NCBI GenBank assembly: GCA_035686605.1
Contig: DASRZI010000072.1
Span: 1-5,009, forward strand
Direction: 5' to 3'
DNA from: UBA11865 sp035686605
GTDB lineage: Bacteria; Chloroflexota; Anaerolineae; Promineifilales; Promineifilaceae
Length of the DNA: 5,009 nucleotides
A program made the position numbers and the translations under genes. The notes under the pieces were generated by a model. It ran no database searches. It saw only the letters and a program-made list of their open reading frames with translations, and had not been told where the DNA came from. Below are positions 4,952 to 5,009 of the stretch, piece after piece. Every line of letters begins with the position of its first letter. The stretch's first letter is position 1.

Positions 4952-5009
4952 CAACCAGGTATGATGCCGACATCGTTTCAGAGCCAGTGAAAAGCAAGCT
5001 TCCAGGTTG
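4952..5009 (+). ncRNA. Candidate structured RNA at the window's 3' end
   Basis: The last 139 bases (4871-5009) contain no convincing gene, and their final part folds well by eye. CAACC (4952-4956) pairs with GGTTG (5005-5009), and the helix continues past one A-A mismatch with GG (4958-4959) against CC (5002-5003). Inside it are a 6-bp hairpin, ATGATG (4961-4966) with CATCGT (4971-4976) around the tetraloop CCGA, and a second hairpin, TTCA (4977-4980) with TGAA (4988-4991) and a 7-base loop. The CGGGTGGAAAGC stretch just before (4938-4950) reminds me of domain I of bacterial group II introns, but this is memory and not a match. The structure may continue out of the window. A weaker hairpin AGTTC/GAACT (4914-4918 with 4925-4929) lies upstream. 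Confidence 0.35.

Overview
The window is a single-strand (+) gene neighbourhood from a bacterium of roughly balanced, slightly GC-leaning composition. Nearly every gene has a purine-rich Shine-Dalgarno (SD) sequence at normal spacing. That argues against SD-poor groups such as Bacteroidetes, but the sequence does not let me name a phylum. Chloroflexota or a related uncultured lineage is only an impression from the protein families.

Layout. Positions 1-239 hold the C-terminal end of a zinc-independent medium-chain dehydrogenase/reductase (MDR, quinone-oxidoreductase type). Positions 240-478 are a structured non-coding leader with a long inverted repeat just after that gene, a possible 15-codon leader ORF, and a bulged hairpin that has an alternative fold. 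Three closely spaced genes follow: an alpha/beta hydrolase (479-1342) and two unrelated-looking four-helix membrane proteins (1364-1798 and 1823-2260). A 131-base gap with a promoter-like -10 box precedes a complete MDR (2392-3402), a small membrane protein with an HGLxH motif (3418-3795), a 73-base gap with a possible coupled mini-ORF, and a second complete MDR (3869-4870). The last 139 bases contain no recognised gene. Their final ~60 bases can fold into a helix-closed multi-hairpin RNA and may be the start of a structured RNA element running out of the window.

Function. Three MDR paralogues, one alpha/beta hydrolase and three small polytopic membrane proteins lie in the same direction. This fits an accessory redox/hydrolysis cluster acting on small carbonyl, enone or ester compounds, with membrane partners of unknown role. 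No pathway can be assigned. No transposase, CRISPR array, tRNA or rRNA was seen. The enzymes are ordinary; the points worth checking are the repeated MDR/membrane-protein association, the structured leader before the hydrolase, and the structured 3' end.
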